Shown piece by piece: positions 12,935 through 25,703 of a DNA stretch of 64,000 bases. A model generated the notes under the pieces. The model saw nothing but the letters and a program-made list of their open reading frames with translations, did no database searches and was not told the DNA's origin. Each line of letters begins with the position of its first letter. Position 1 is the stretch's first letter. The position numbers were made by a program, and so were the translations under genes. The DNA lies in the NCBI GenBank assembly GCA_036872755.1, contig JAVHNS010000006.1, positions 372,001 to 436,000 on the forward strand, in the 5' to 3' direction. The stretch comes from Orbilia blumenaviensis (taxonomy: Eukaryota > Ascomycota > Orbiliomycetes > Orbiliales > Orbiliaceae).

Positions 12935-15900
12935 ATGGAACCCATAAACTCACAAGTCGAATCTCAAGAGGTGAAGGAGGTGGTTGTATATCCCTCAGAA
13001 GGAGAGGCGGGCGTCAGTGGGGCAAAAACGGATACACCGTCGATAGCATGGACCGCGAGCAATCAGTCGACGGCTCAAGCTATCAGTTCAGCAAATCCCG
13101 TCGGTAATCACGCAAGGAGTCAAAGTATCGTTGAAAGTTTAGGAAGTCCAACGTCAACGTCTATTGAAGCTCCACAGCACGAAAATGGCAGGTCGGAATA
13201 TCATCCGCCCCTACTTCGACAAAACTCTAGCTCTTTACCATCTTTTAAATATTTAATATCTTCAGTTGATGATCCGAATGATAAAAATCCTATACCACCG
13301 ATAGCTTATAATACAGGTCTAGTCCCCCCCCCCTTCCCCTCTCTTAAATAAACCTTAAAACTCTCTCTCTGGGGATACTAATATGCATAAGTTTACTCCA
13401 CAGATAATCCGCATGCTTCAAATTCTTCCCCGATACGGAAACAACATATATGTTATTCATGCAAGAAATCGTTTCCGAGCAAGAACTCTCTTAGGTATGG
13501 TTTTTTTTCTGGAGATATCACGGCTGGGACCTAAAGAATATCTAACTTCGTCTCTATAGTAAACATAAGCAAATACACGGGGAGCGGTCGCATATATGCG
13601 GTGACTGTGGCGCGAAATTTCATACGAAGAAGGACCTCACTCGCCACCGCGATACAGTCCATGGCGAGAACTCCGCTAGCTACGTTTGCCCGGTACCGGA
13701 CTGTGCCAGATCTAATCCTAAGAGGGCTTTCTCTCGCAGAGACAATTTACGGCAACATATTTTACAACTTCATGATAAAAAATTCTTAATCGAAATTAAA
13801 AACCCACAAGGATCTTCACAAGCGGAAAAGAACCCACCAGGGAGCCCCGAGGGCGGGTCAAGTCCACTATCAGACGATACACCGATGCATCCGAGGTCTA
13901 TAGATGAGGCCATCGAGGATATTCACCCAGAAAGAAACGAAATTAGAACATCAGTTGAAATAGCGACTGGTCACGAGGATCTCGATGAGGACGAAGATTT
14001 GATGGTGATAGAGGAAAGAGGAAGAGACCGTGCTACTGATAATAACACACAAAGCCAGCAACTCGAAATACCCCCGGAAAGACCAAGCTCGTCTCATGAT
14101 AGGGGAGAACCTATCGATGTATTAATGTCTACCCCGAGAATCACAGTTGAAGACCCAGGAACTGTTCCCGAGCTGCAGGAGCCGCTACCAGAACCGAAAA
14201 TCCAACTGACGAACCTGCCTTTACCATCCGATATCGCAAACGAAAGTAAACCGAGTCCGCCCCAGAACAACGACGACGACGAGGCCTGGGCACTTCAATT
14301 CCTAGAAAAACTTCATAATGACGAGCATGAAGTAGTCGCTAAATTAAACACCGAGGGCCTAAAATCTCGGTATCCGGATATATCGTCCCAAAGACGATTG
14401 GATTTCATAAAATTTACATTGCTTGGTTTTGAAACCGGCTTCCAAAGGGGTTACCAATTGGCACAGACAAGAGTCTCAGGGGCACTTTCTGTCGCACCCC
14501 TAGCCGCCGCAAGCAGGAGGACTTCTCTTAGTGTGACATCTCCGGCATATCCGTCTGATGCAAAGGGTGCCTTATCACCTTTGACCCCTATTAGTGCTGC
14601 TTCGCCCACGAACCATGATACATCAATGAGGCTTGGGCTTTTCGCTCAGCCGCAGCAAGTTAAAGAAACTGCTAGAATCGAGGCGAGCTTCATAAGGCCC
14701 AGCCTTCCTCGCAGTAACACAGAATCCCTACCTGCCAGGGTAGATGACCATTCCAGGCCAGGCCCCGTCGCCACTGAGGAAGGTGTCGCCGAATACAAAT
14801 GTAACAATTCAAAATGTTCAAAGGTATTTTCAAAGAAGAGCGAGTGGAAGTAAGTCTCACCCACCCTGCCTTTTACCCTAAATATGCCGTGCAATGATGT
14901 AATCTCTTTCCCCCCCCCCTTTTTTTTTTTTCAGGATTACTATTTCCCTTTTGTCAAGTTGGCGGATTTCTCTGGAGCCGCCAATTCATCCTTCATAAAG
15001 GGTGGCCTTAGCGCTCCATAATCTAACCATCAAGGCTTTTTGCTCTCTTTTCTATCCTCTTATGCAATGCCTACAATACATCTATATAAACCCTCTCGGC
15101 ACCTTCAGCCACTTGACAAGAGATCCTCAAAGCTAACTGCTTCTAGAAAACATATGCAAAGACATCGGCGCCCATTCTTTTGTACCTTTCATTGGCAAGA
15201 GCGAAGTGAAGTCCAGCGGTTCGGCAGCAAAGACGATTGGCGGCGCCATGAAGAACATAGGCACTACCAGAGCGAATTTTACAAATGTCCCGGCGGTTCT
15301 CACAAGTCCTGCCGCAGCGCTTGGATTGGGAAACCAGAATTTGAGGAACACCTTGAAGAGCATCACAAGGAAATTGTAACAAGTTGGTCACTTGACGGCA
15401 AGGTCGACGACGAAGCGAAGAGGGATTTTTTTCAAAAGCACCACAACGGAACTGACTACGTTGAAGATAATTTCTGGTGTGGCTTTTGTGCGAGACTCAT
15501 CGCAATACCGCCAGAGATGACTGGCAGGCGTGGAAAGGAAGTCCGTGTAAACCACGTTGCTGACCATTTCCATAAGGAACAAAAGGATATTCGTCTCTGG
15601 GTGAAGTATAATGAATGCAATTTGGCCGAAACCGACAAAGCCTTAAAGAACGCTCGTACCAAGTACGAGCGAGAAACCAATCTTTTACAAAGCGAAAATG
15701 AAACGTCAGATCAGCAAAGGCAACTACCCCCAATCAAAGAAATCTTTGGCCCTGGGGAACCTTTCAGCGCTGCTTCCCTTGGCTCATCGCCCGTAGCGCC
15801 GGATTTTTGGATTTGCGTAAGCCTTCAAGCCTATGACATCCCGTCTTTCAATTGAGATACAGTAACTAACTCGTATTATCAACAGTGCGAATGTCAAGTT

Positions 15901-16020
15901 CTCGCTCAAACCCGCCCTAATTTTGTTTACGTCATGAATATCGGGAAGGACTCCGAATGCAGTTCCAACGAGCACCCGCCTCATAACAGATGCCCGCGAT
16001 GTTCCAAGGCGCGATCCTAG
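12935..16020 (+). CDS. Multi-C2H2 zinc-finger protein with Cys-rich tail
   Basis: Spliced model of 855 residues: exons 12935-13316, 13404-13494, 13560-14849, 15147-15816 and 15886-16020, all GT-AG and in frame. Three tandem fingers follow a Ser-rich N-terminus: C144/C147/H160/H164, then a TGER linker, C172/C175/H188/H193 and C202/C207/H225/H230. A long acidic, Pro-rich linker leads to a fourth finger, C572/C577/H590/H594, which is completed only by splicing 14849 to 15147. Further finger-like units follow: one lacks its second Cys (CTFHWQERSEVQRFGSKDDW), another reads CPGGSHKSC..EFEEHLEEHH, and a third reads FWCGFC..HVADHFH. The last exon adds CECQ and NRCPRC. It is a probable DNA-binding regulator. 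The start is the first ATG in frame; the upstream TTG and TTA codons are ignored. Confidence 0.8.
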
Positions 16021-18680
16021 TTTTAATGATCTAATTGCTTTCATTACCATATAATTTACTTTACATCAATCATGCATTCGGTCCTATTGCTTTTTATCCT
16101 TATATAATATGGATGGTTAAGGTATATTGTTCGCTTTCTCCACTTTCTGGCACCTTACTCCCAGTAGCCCTAATTTGTCACTTTATTTGGTCCTTTTCCT
16201 TCGTGCACAAAGTTCCCTCTGCCTATTTCTCAAACCTTTTCCCTCTCTTTTTTTCCCTTATTCTTATGCAGTGTTCGCCTCGTTTTTGTAGATCATCCAA
16301 ACCTCATGGATTTACTTATGTTAATGGCTACAGGCTAAAGTTTCAAGGGCTATTCTTGTTATACAATCGCAGCATTCGCACATTCCAGTGTTCTTACATT
16401 TTGCTCCAAAAAAGAAACATAAAAAATCGGTATCATTTACATGTACTCCCATAGATTTCCTAACTAACATGTGAATTTCTTGTGTACTAACTAAAATAAA
16501 CCTCTCTGTATACATGCATGTATAGTAGAACTGCACTTCCTGTACGATATCGAGTGGCCTGTGTGTATCATGATAGAACTTTTTGTACAGCAATCAGAAC
16601 CAGTCACGCAAGACCTGCGTGTCTAAGGCCCGCCCCCTTTTTCTCCTTTTTCTTTTTCCTTTTTCCTTTTTTTTTTTTTTTTGGCGAATTTCACCTCACA
16701 AGGGTGGACCGAAGGCGGCAGCCAGCTAGTCATACCTAGCATTCAATGTATAACCCGACCGCACGAGAACATTATAGAAACTTGTACAATCAATCAATGA
16801 TATGGTGGCCTTGCATATTTGCACAAACCTGTTTGGAGCACTCAAGTTGCAACAAGCTAAGGATCTAAAATGGCCTAACTACAACACAAGACCGCAAAGT
16901 TAACATCCTGGAACCAAAGATACAGCACACAGACATGTGTTGGGGAAGCGGGGACGGAGCTCTGAACTTTATCTGGATGGAAAAATGACATTTTGGTATG
17001 ACTTGGTCTCGTTGATATGACTCAAAAGTTTTTGTGAGAACTGATAAAATAAAACGCAGGCAGGCCAAATAGCATCCCGATGGCTTTTGGCTTGGTGTGG
17101 AATCGCCACACGCCCGTGGCTTATATATGCGACATGGGTGGCCATGGCAATATATATGGTCTAGGCAATATAAAAGACTACATAGGCTCACTAAAAATTG
17201 TGATCCACCACCAAGCCCAGAACTCGCCATCGTATACATTCAACAGAGCGATATGCGGTATAGTAAAATTTCTAGAATTCGTCACTCCTTAGGCACAAAT
17301 ATGTGATTTCAAAATGCATGCGTGCTCCTGCTTACGTACTTACCCGTGCTCAGCCGGGCAAGGGCACTCTATATCCACCCCTAATCCCGTATTCTTGAGT
17401 CAACCTTGAAACCTTTAGTAAGACGCTGTACCAATATAAGCCTTATTTTGCCTGATGTCTTTCACCAAGTTGCAAGAAAACGTGCCTACGCGTTAGGGTC
17501 GCGAGTGCTAGAGACTGATGTGCCTGTGACTCGTTGTGCAAGACTCGTTTCAAATCGGACGCCTCAAAGTCAGTGATTTGTATATATGTATAACGTGGCA
17601 TGATCAAACAAAAGAAATCATTTTTATTTTCAAAAATAGGATTTGATATTGTTCTGGTGCCTGATGCGGTTTGTATTTATCCTGCGAGGGTGTGTGGTCT
17701 GCTGTGAGATGACCCGCGGTGCCCGAAGCTGCAGGCTTCAGTAAGGCCCGTCGGTCATAACAGAGATAATATTACGAATCAAGCTTGATATTGGTCGAGT
17801 TGCCATCCTGACTTGCCTTCTAAGGACGGATTAAAGCAGGATCCGGGTCTGTGTATCCATTTTTTTTTTTTTGACTGGGGTGTGTTTAGCACCTACTCGT
17901 TTGATACGCATGCGGCAATCTTCTGTGCGGATACTAGCTAGCGGAGGTCTCAGATTCGATTCGGAATAGTATACTTCAGGAAGTAGATGTTGCACGAGCA
18001 GGATCTAGTCGTCCTGCTGACTTTCAGCTTTCGAATCAGGTTGTACTTGGTCTTGATATCTACACCCACACACGCTGCGATCATGAATCAACATGCTACC
18101 CCGCCGGATCCGCATTTTTGTGCCGTATATGCGATAGCACATTGCTATTGTTGCTTTTTCTCCTCTAGATTTCGCAAAGCATCTTATTTGGCGAGGCGAA
18201 GGCGCGGCATTGCTGTGTTCCGCGGGTCTGCGATACTATCTTTATCACTCAGGGCGCCCTATATTTCGACTTCAAGGCGGTCAGCGAACTTATTTACCAG
18301 GCTGCCCTAGTTCAAACCTTTTGGATAGCTGATAGGCTGGGTTACACGGGAATGTTAGGGGTCAAGCGATGATTCGAGGTCTACACCGCATTCGCGAAGC
18401 ATGGCATACCGTTGATGTAGCCTTGCAGAAATCTAGTTTGTAGACCGGTTGATACCTTGATAAGTTTATAATTCAGTTTTTGGGAGCAACATTATACCAG
18501 TGTATAGATCCCCTCCCTAGATACTTGGAATTCCGTTTAATGCATTTTTGTGATGTTTAATATAATTCAAGAAGAGTTCAGATACGCTGTCGATATATTG
18601 AAACTTGGGAGTAGTATTCCGAGCTGTAGACTATCCATATAATTGATCCTTACAAACTACATCCCTAGTAACAAGCTGCT
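16021..18680. other. 2.7 kb intergenic region, no supportable gene
   Basis: It holds the pyrimidine-rich 3' flank of the C2H2 gene (16040-16460), a T-rich stretch at 16638-16682 and a T-run near 17861-17872. Open frames at 16035-16454 and 17987-18310 (+) look like translated low-complexity sequence and match no family I know. Confidence 0.5.
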
Positions 18681-19831
18681 CTAAACCTTTCCGCCAGCCA
18701 TGGTACCCATCTTGCCCCCTAAGCTTTCCCATGCAGCATTCCCTGGCAACCACTTCTCGCCGTCATTAGAAAACAAGTGCCACATTGAAAAATCGCGACC
18801 AAGAGAGAACAAGTCGTATCGAGTTACGCTACTATCACCCCAGCTGACTACTCTTGGGGCGGATAAAATATTACCTCCAATCCTCCTCAAAGCCTGCCAG
18901 CCGGTAGATTTCGTCCAAGTTTTTTGATAGACGGAACTATCAAGGCCGACAACAAATACATCGATCCTCTCGCCAGTATCCCCAAAGGAAACTGGCTCGG
19001 GGATTTCCTTAGCATAAATCCCATCTTGGAATATAGTATGATTCCACGCTGCGGAGTCAGCCGGGCCGGTGCGCCCGCAATAAAACAGCTTGCTTTCCTC
19101 ATTTAACCCATAGACGGTTATCTTTTGCTCGTTCTTGTACTGCGAAAGTGCTCTTGGGGGTATCGTCCAGATTCCTGGGAGTTCGAAATCATTCCAACCC
19201 TCAATGCCCCTAACCCAACGCTTTTCATAGCATTTACTATCCATACCAATGAAGAAGAAGCTGACGTGATCTGCATTCCAGCTACATGCAGAGCCACGGT
19301 TGTAGATGTATTTTCCACCCCAATCAAAAGTATCAGTGCCAGCAGGAGTCCAAGTTTGATTCTCCTCCAATCGCTTGTGCTTGAGCGAATGATCTGTACC
19401 AATATAGGCGAGTTCGATAAATTTATCTTGATCGCGGGAGACGACAGCAGGAGGGCCGAGACAGCCTGTAGCAATCTTTGTCCAGTCCTTGGCCCATCCG
19501 TTTTGCCATTTGCGATGGTAGATGCAATGATCAAACCCTACGATAAATACGTCAAGGGTTCTGGTTTTCGCAGAGCGGCTTATGACGACCGGGTCATAGC
19601 GAGCCTTTGCATTGCCACTAAGGCTCTCCCACTCGTGCCACTTGCTATTATAGGCTTTATGCCAGATATTACAATCCAGACCTTGAACGTAGACGTCCCT
19701 ATATTAAAAATATTGTGATTAGTTATGTTTCATGATGAAAGTATCTCATGCCATACTGTGACAAGGTGTCATTAACAAAACAAAAGGTCAAGATGAAATG
19801 CTCACAGGTGATCCTTATACATGCTAACCAT
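18681..19831 (-). CDS. PLL-like beta-propeller lectin-type protein
   Basis: Spliced model of 347 residues: a 26-nt first exon 19831-19806 and exon 19698-18681, separated by a 107-nt GT-AG intron with a CTAAT branch-like site. The protein is built of repeated blades of about 45-50 residues. Each carries a D(V/L)(F/Y)..G.D..(I/V)(Y/W)(H/Q)K.W core followed by W..(L/I)GG..S.P..VS. Clear examples are DVYVQGLDCNIWHKAY, DVFIVGFDHCIYHRKW, DVFVVGLDSSVYQKTW and DLFSLGRDFSMWHLF. This matches the seven-bladed PLL-type propellers known from bacterial and fungal fucose-binding lectins. There is no signal peptide (MVSMYKDHLD...), so it would be cytosolic or released by another route. Sugar specificity is not predictable here. 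It stands alone, more than 2 kb from any neighbour. Confidence 0.75.
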
Positions 19832-22800
19832 CTTGGAGGTCTAATTGGGGATGCTGAAAGTTTCAAAATAAGTATCTTATATAACTAGATGATTGTTTTG
19901 GGATGCTAGCTAACGAATATATGATTGGGGACCTGAGAAGGAAACTTCGAGGCTTTTATACACTCAAAGCCGATCTCGAAATCAACCCTGAACTTCAGAT
20001 TTGGCACCATTAAAATATCTTTGGAACTTCATGAAGTTCCCAGTTCTTCATTCTTGGTGGACCCTTAATCGTTCTCGGAGACGACGAAGTTTATTCCGTC
20101 CCCTGTATTCGCACAACCATCCAACGGATCGCCATAGCTGTAATTGGTCAACCAAGCATAGTTTTGAGAAATCCGACACTGCTTCCGGTGATAAAGCGTA
20201 ACGGCCAGTAGATAGGGCAGTAAAGGGGTCTAGGCAATTCTGGAGTAAAATGGTCTTTAGCGCTCTGAGATCTTCTCTTATTGATGAAGAGTGTAAGTAC
20301 TGTATTTACTGTCTGATAGAGATGTGAATATTCCTTGCAGTCAATTAGAAACCAATTATAAGGCTTAAACGACCGACAGGAAACCGCATAAGGTTTTGGT
20401 TGCAGCTAGATATGCGCATTCCACAGAACTCGGCGCTTCGAGAATGTGCGAAGCCCAGCCGTATGTTGTAAATCGTAACGCAAGGCCGACCGAGCAGGGT
20501 CCCAGAATATGAGAACGTAATCCGTGGAAACCTTTCCCCAGCCAGAACACATGGTTACACACCAACAGTAGATCACTGAATCTCCCCGCATCATACAGTA
20601 CGAAATTTCACGATTCCGATAACCGGTCTGAGCTATTTTCGTAGATGGCGACGCGACGTTTCTGATCCTACGATGAGAGATTTATGCACCGGCCGATGCA
20701 AGATCATCGATCCTTCATTCCTTGAGGTTGGTCTATCAGCAAAAGCGGACCCAATCGATCCTCTTTGTTGAGAATTTGTTGGGCAGGTCGTGAAGTTTTC
20801 CATTCCTCGGCTGCAAGCGGGTTTTAGATCGATCCAGGGCGGGACGACCCTCGTTTCTAGCGAGAATGCGGGGAGGGGAAAACGAGGGTTCAAGTGGATA
20901 TTCTATTGGGCACTAGGTATCAATTTAATCTCTTTTACTTTCGCTAGCTGTGAGGTTCGAGATGGTGTCTAGCTCAAACGTTGGATGGAAGGGTGACCGA
21001 AAGAATAAGCTCGTAGGCGGAGAATCTTAATATTTCAAAAAAAAACCAAAACAAAAAAAACCACAAATATGATGAGATGAGTTTATGTGTGTACAATTTG
21101 TATTCGCCCGTTTTTTCAAACCCGATTTTCAGTGAATTGGGGCGGTATATCTTTTTAAAATTCGAGATTGGGGTGCTGGGGACTTTGTCCAAACACATTT
21201 TCTTGGTCAGGTCGGAAACAATCCGGGTCTGCAAGTGCAGTTGAAAAAAAAACTGCAGAACTTCATGCATGCGTATGCACACCTGATGACTCGATTGGAC
21301 CCTGTCTTCACCATAATCCTGAATCCCCCAGCATTCATTGGATGCTTGATCAATTGAGATCGCAAGAAACCGCAAGGCGTGCGGGAAATCGTTAAGCCGA
21401 TAGAATAGCAACGGGTCGCAGCCGAGTATCTTTCAATTCCGAAGCAGTTTTGGCCTTCTCAAGTTTCGTGCATACAATTTCCGCCTCGTTTCAATATTCC
21501 CTTAACAATGACCACTTCACCAAGCAGTTTAAGAAAAAAGAGAAAAAAACCTTTTCGTGCAACAGTAGTGGAAACACCTGTGATCCTCGCTCGAAAAACA
21601 TTTCATGCCAGGATGTAACCCTAGGTGTTGTAAATTCTACGCCTCATGTGTTGATTACGAAACCCCTGCTAGCTGCCTTGTCGTCTCCACAAAAAAACGC
21701 GGTCTACCTTGTCGATCCACGGATCGGCATGTCCCTCGTGGGAAAATATTTCAAGGCGGAGTGTACTTTTAGGCCGGTTTGGAACTCCGAACTTGGATAT
21801 TGGAGGTTGTCTCGGTAGTTCCGACGGGATAAAATACATTCTCAAGACTGAATATGTGTACAAGAGCATACTAAGAAAGTGGGTTTCCAAAGTTAAGCTT
21901 CAAGGCGGGTTTCAAAGCCATTGGTCTCTACGAATAACATAGTGTTTTCGACGCTATTTTTAAATTATCTTGTTTTCCAGATTTGAAAAAATATTTATTT
22001 CAGTAGTAAGTAGGCAAAGGCACCTATTAATTGTATAAGAAAAGTCATCTGATCATGGTATCAGAAATTTGGCTTCTGGTATGTACATGTTCCCAAAGTG
22101 GACGTTCTGGTTATTGGATGTGCCTTAGCTGGTCAGTTCTAGAACTTCGAAGATCTCGGCTACAAAGGCCTTTCATCACATATTATTTAATTCCTTGGTA
22201 CCTACCGTAGGAGAATGGCGTGTTTTTTGAGGACCTCTATGTGTTTCGAAGACATCTTAAAGTCCCTTATTTCATTAACACTGTGAAGCCCAATTTAAGA
22301 CTGACTTGCACGCACCCTTTTCCCGTACGGTAGGTGTCCAATAGTAATCTGGTACCCACGTACGCGCCACAAATTTAAAAGGCTGAGGCTGAGAGTTAGT
22401 TATACATAAAACGCGCTATGCGGGCAGCTTTAGTCGTTGATCATAGCTTATCACTCTGGCACTTCACAGAAGTCCGAGTACTATAGTACTAATACCCAGT
22501 TACTCAGCTTATCAAATTACTAACAAGCATTTATGTATCTGGCGGCCATGAAAAAGGAGACTTGCTAACATCGTTCTGACTTGAGGTGAAGCTGAGCGGA
22601 TTCGAATGGCAAGGCTTTGTGATATCGACTCAAGCTGTAATATCCATCACTTCGATCGGTTAACTCTCGAAAATGGTTTCCTCAGTGTAATATAATTTTC
22701 TTCTATAAATATTCCCTGATAATGATGTTGTAACTAGGGCTATAAAAGACATCTGTAGATACACCTTATAAATGTGCAATTTGTAACGCTATTCGCAGGA

Positions 22801-22900
22801 TTATGTGGTAGGTGAAGGCTTTGATGGATTTATTCGAACCTTGTTCTGTAATAGACACGTGATTCCTCTGCTGTAGTGCCTGCTCTCATAGGTAGGAGGC

Positions 22901-22914
22901 CACCGGCGCCGGTG
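22901..22914. repeat. Perfect 14-bp GC palindrome CACCGGCGCCGGTG
   Basis: Self-complementary over all 14 bases and wholly GC/CA in an AT-rich surround. Inverted CGG/CCG half-sites are what fungal zinc-cluster factors bind, but there is no nearby gene to regulate. Confidence 0.5.
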
Positions 22915-23064
22915 CTCTAGATAAAACATGTTAAAAGCGCGGACAAACTAAAAAAAATCAGAATTATGCGTCCTATTCAGCAGAGAGTGCCTTCTAGCCC
23001 AGTCAACCCCTTAAGACAGTGCCAAAACGAAGTCGTTGATAAATACTAGGCCTAACGAATATTA

Positions 23065-23124
23065 GCAGATCAGGAAGCAGATTAGGAAGCAGATCAGGAA
23101 GCAAATTAGGAAGCAAATTAGGAA
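23065..23124 (+). repeat. Tandem repeat, five 12-bp units (GCARATYAGGAA)
   Basis: Five contiguous units: GCAGATCAGGAA, GCAGATTAGGAA, GCAGATCAGGAA, GCAAATTAGGAA, GCAAATTAGGAA. Variation is confined to transitions at two positions. On the minus strand it reads as a repeating LPNL/LPDL peptide inside an unsupported frame. Confidence 0.9.
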
Positions 23125-25703
23125 GAACGGCCCGGATGCATATTAAGATTGATGATGTTACTTCGGGCCATCGAAAACCCGGGAAGGACTTCGATTGCAC
23201 ATAGGAAATCGAGCTCACACGAGGCCTAAAGTTCATTCTAGGATATATTTCAAAATGCATCTTCAGGAGTATGATAAGATATATGCATGCATTAGGATCT
23301 GGGTGCAGGTTGTTTATCCTAGTTGGAATGAGACATGGGACGTCAATGTCAACAAGAAGCTAGATATCTCATATATGCATAGTTCGAATATCTGGTCATG
23401 AATTTACAAAGGTGGCTTGAAGGAACTGTCGATAACCGAAGGCAGCAAGTATATTGCACTAGCGTTTGGCAATCGTAGGACCAGTTGGAGCACCGCTACT
23501 CTTTGGGACATACATATACAAACTCTGCTTCGTTGAGACTGGTTTACGAGACCAATACAAATAATAATTGACCATATTGAGATAGTTGGTTTAGGCCTAT
23601 AGGATTCTTACACGGCTAGATGCATCCATGGTATCACTGAGAATACAATTTGGACACGATACTATCCTCAATTAGATTCGAAATGCTTAAGCCCTGCATG
23701 ATATCTCAATACACGTTTTCTTTTAATATTATAATTCTCGTTAATTAGGTCAATTTCGTCTCGCAGTACCAGACAACATAGGCAAAATGGCCAAGGCTAA
23801 CTATGACAGAATTTCAGCTAGGACATAAACTAGGACGCCCGTTCAGGATTCCGGCTAGGACGCCGGTGTTATTTTATAAATTTAAGATACTAATTCATAC
23901 ACTAATCAGAACGTTTATTTTTCGCCAATTAAATTGACCTTATAATTCCTGTGGCTTCCTGTGTTCCCAGAAAGTCAAGATTTATCCACGGCGCGCGATA
24001 TCCAGCCCTGAACATGGAGAATCCATGAAGTAATCGAGGTAATAAGTCTTAGATATGATTAGCCCCGATTCTCTGATTGGTCGTTTTCATGACGTATCCA
24101 TACGATTCTATCTTATCGACAGTTACCTTCTATATATACTTTTGTGCTTACGCGATATCATCAGCTTTGGTTTTGTGAATAAGCATTCTAGCAGTTTGAA
24201 ACTTCATAAATAATATGCTAGTTTTATGGTACTTAAATAGGAATATTAGTATTATATTTGAACACTGTCTCGCGATTGATTTGAGTCGATATCGGTCGAT
24301 CTGCGTGCGCACGTAACCGCATCAAATGAAATTACAGTTTAAATATATTACTCCGTAGCTTGAGCTCCCACCGGTTGAAATATGGAGCTTTGGCCTATGG
24401 GATACAACCATGTTGGCCTCGCTGGGTGTGTCATACTGTAGTCTTGCCATTTGGAGAATCCGGTCCTGTAGGCTATAGTTGTTCCCATTTGCGTGTGTGC
24501 ATATATCTTGGCGTCCGGCGCCGTGTTGGATTTTAACACCGCATCGACAAAACCGGCCCAACGGCTTCACAAGATGGACAGTGCATTATATATGGTCCCA
24601 ACAAAAATCAAAATTAACGGACGTTGAATGCGAAACTGGAGGGCAATTGTCGCGTGTACGGAGCCGTATATGTTCTCTTGACTGCATCGTTGAACTTGCA
24701 TCCCTGTTGTAGTTGACTATCTATTTGGACCGCTTCCCAACAGTGTCAATTGTACTTGTACTTCTGACTTGCAAAGGGAATCCACTCTCTCGAACGGACG
24801 GGCAGATCATCACAGTATTCCGATACCGCATATCGCAGAGATCAAGTATCAAACACGGCAACGAAATAACGTATTATAAGCCATACCGTCATCCCTCCCC
24901 GAGCATATCGCCCCGGACCATTCGCAAGTTTCTCGAAGGTTACCCTAGCGACCTATGCATTAGTATTGGCGGCCCCACAAATGCCCTCCAGACGACGATT
25001 CATCCCGGAAATACCCTGCAAAACGATAATTGAGATGTTCCAGATACCAAGGATTAAGTTTACCCCAGACTCACATTCTCGCTTCCCCGCTTTCACATGC
25101 TTCCGAAGATCGTCGCGAAAGCCGGACGAACGGGGGTTGAGGTCTCCAACATCGCTTCCCCCATACAACAGAATCCCGCTACCCCAGCTTTTTGGGATAT
25201 TAGGTTAGACTCACTAGTTTTCGCCGAGAGGGCATGTAAACGACATTCCGATCCCTGAAGTTCGAGATCCCTTTTTTCGTTAATGGGGGTGCCCGAGCGC
25301 TTTCCTTTCGCCAGAGAGCTGCGCAACTATTTTTTCCAAGAAAGGCGGGGTTTTTGTGGAGAAGTTAGCTTAAAACTAAACAATAATTAAGTTGAAAGCT
25401 TAAATTTTATTGCGAGCCAATGGAGTCTGTGGTATTTTTTTGTTGCTGATAATACGTTATACGACTGAATAAAGTGACGCTCTTTTTTGTACCATGTTAA
25501 AGCTCGGGTTAATATTTCGTTTTCCCGACTGTCCTAATCTGCCTAGTATTAGAAAGTCGAACTAACAATTCAGGGCTTCATAGATTCGGCTGCTTCCGAA
25601 AAGCGCGCTAGGAAAAGAATTAGGCCATTAATTTACATATTAAGGTACGTATTACGGATTCTTTAAGATTTGGATAGCAAATGAAGAGGCCAAGTGGTAT
25701 ATT

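Noticed and set aside
16035..16454. 139-codon plus-strand frame beyond the second C2H2 gene
   Set aside because: Phe/Leu/Ser-rich translation of a pyrimidine-rich 3' flank; no family.
17987..18310. 107-codon plus-strand frame
   Set aside because: No domain and no flanking gene signals.
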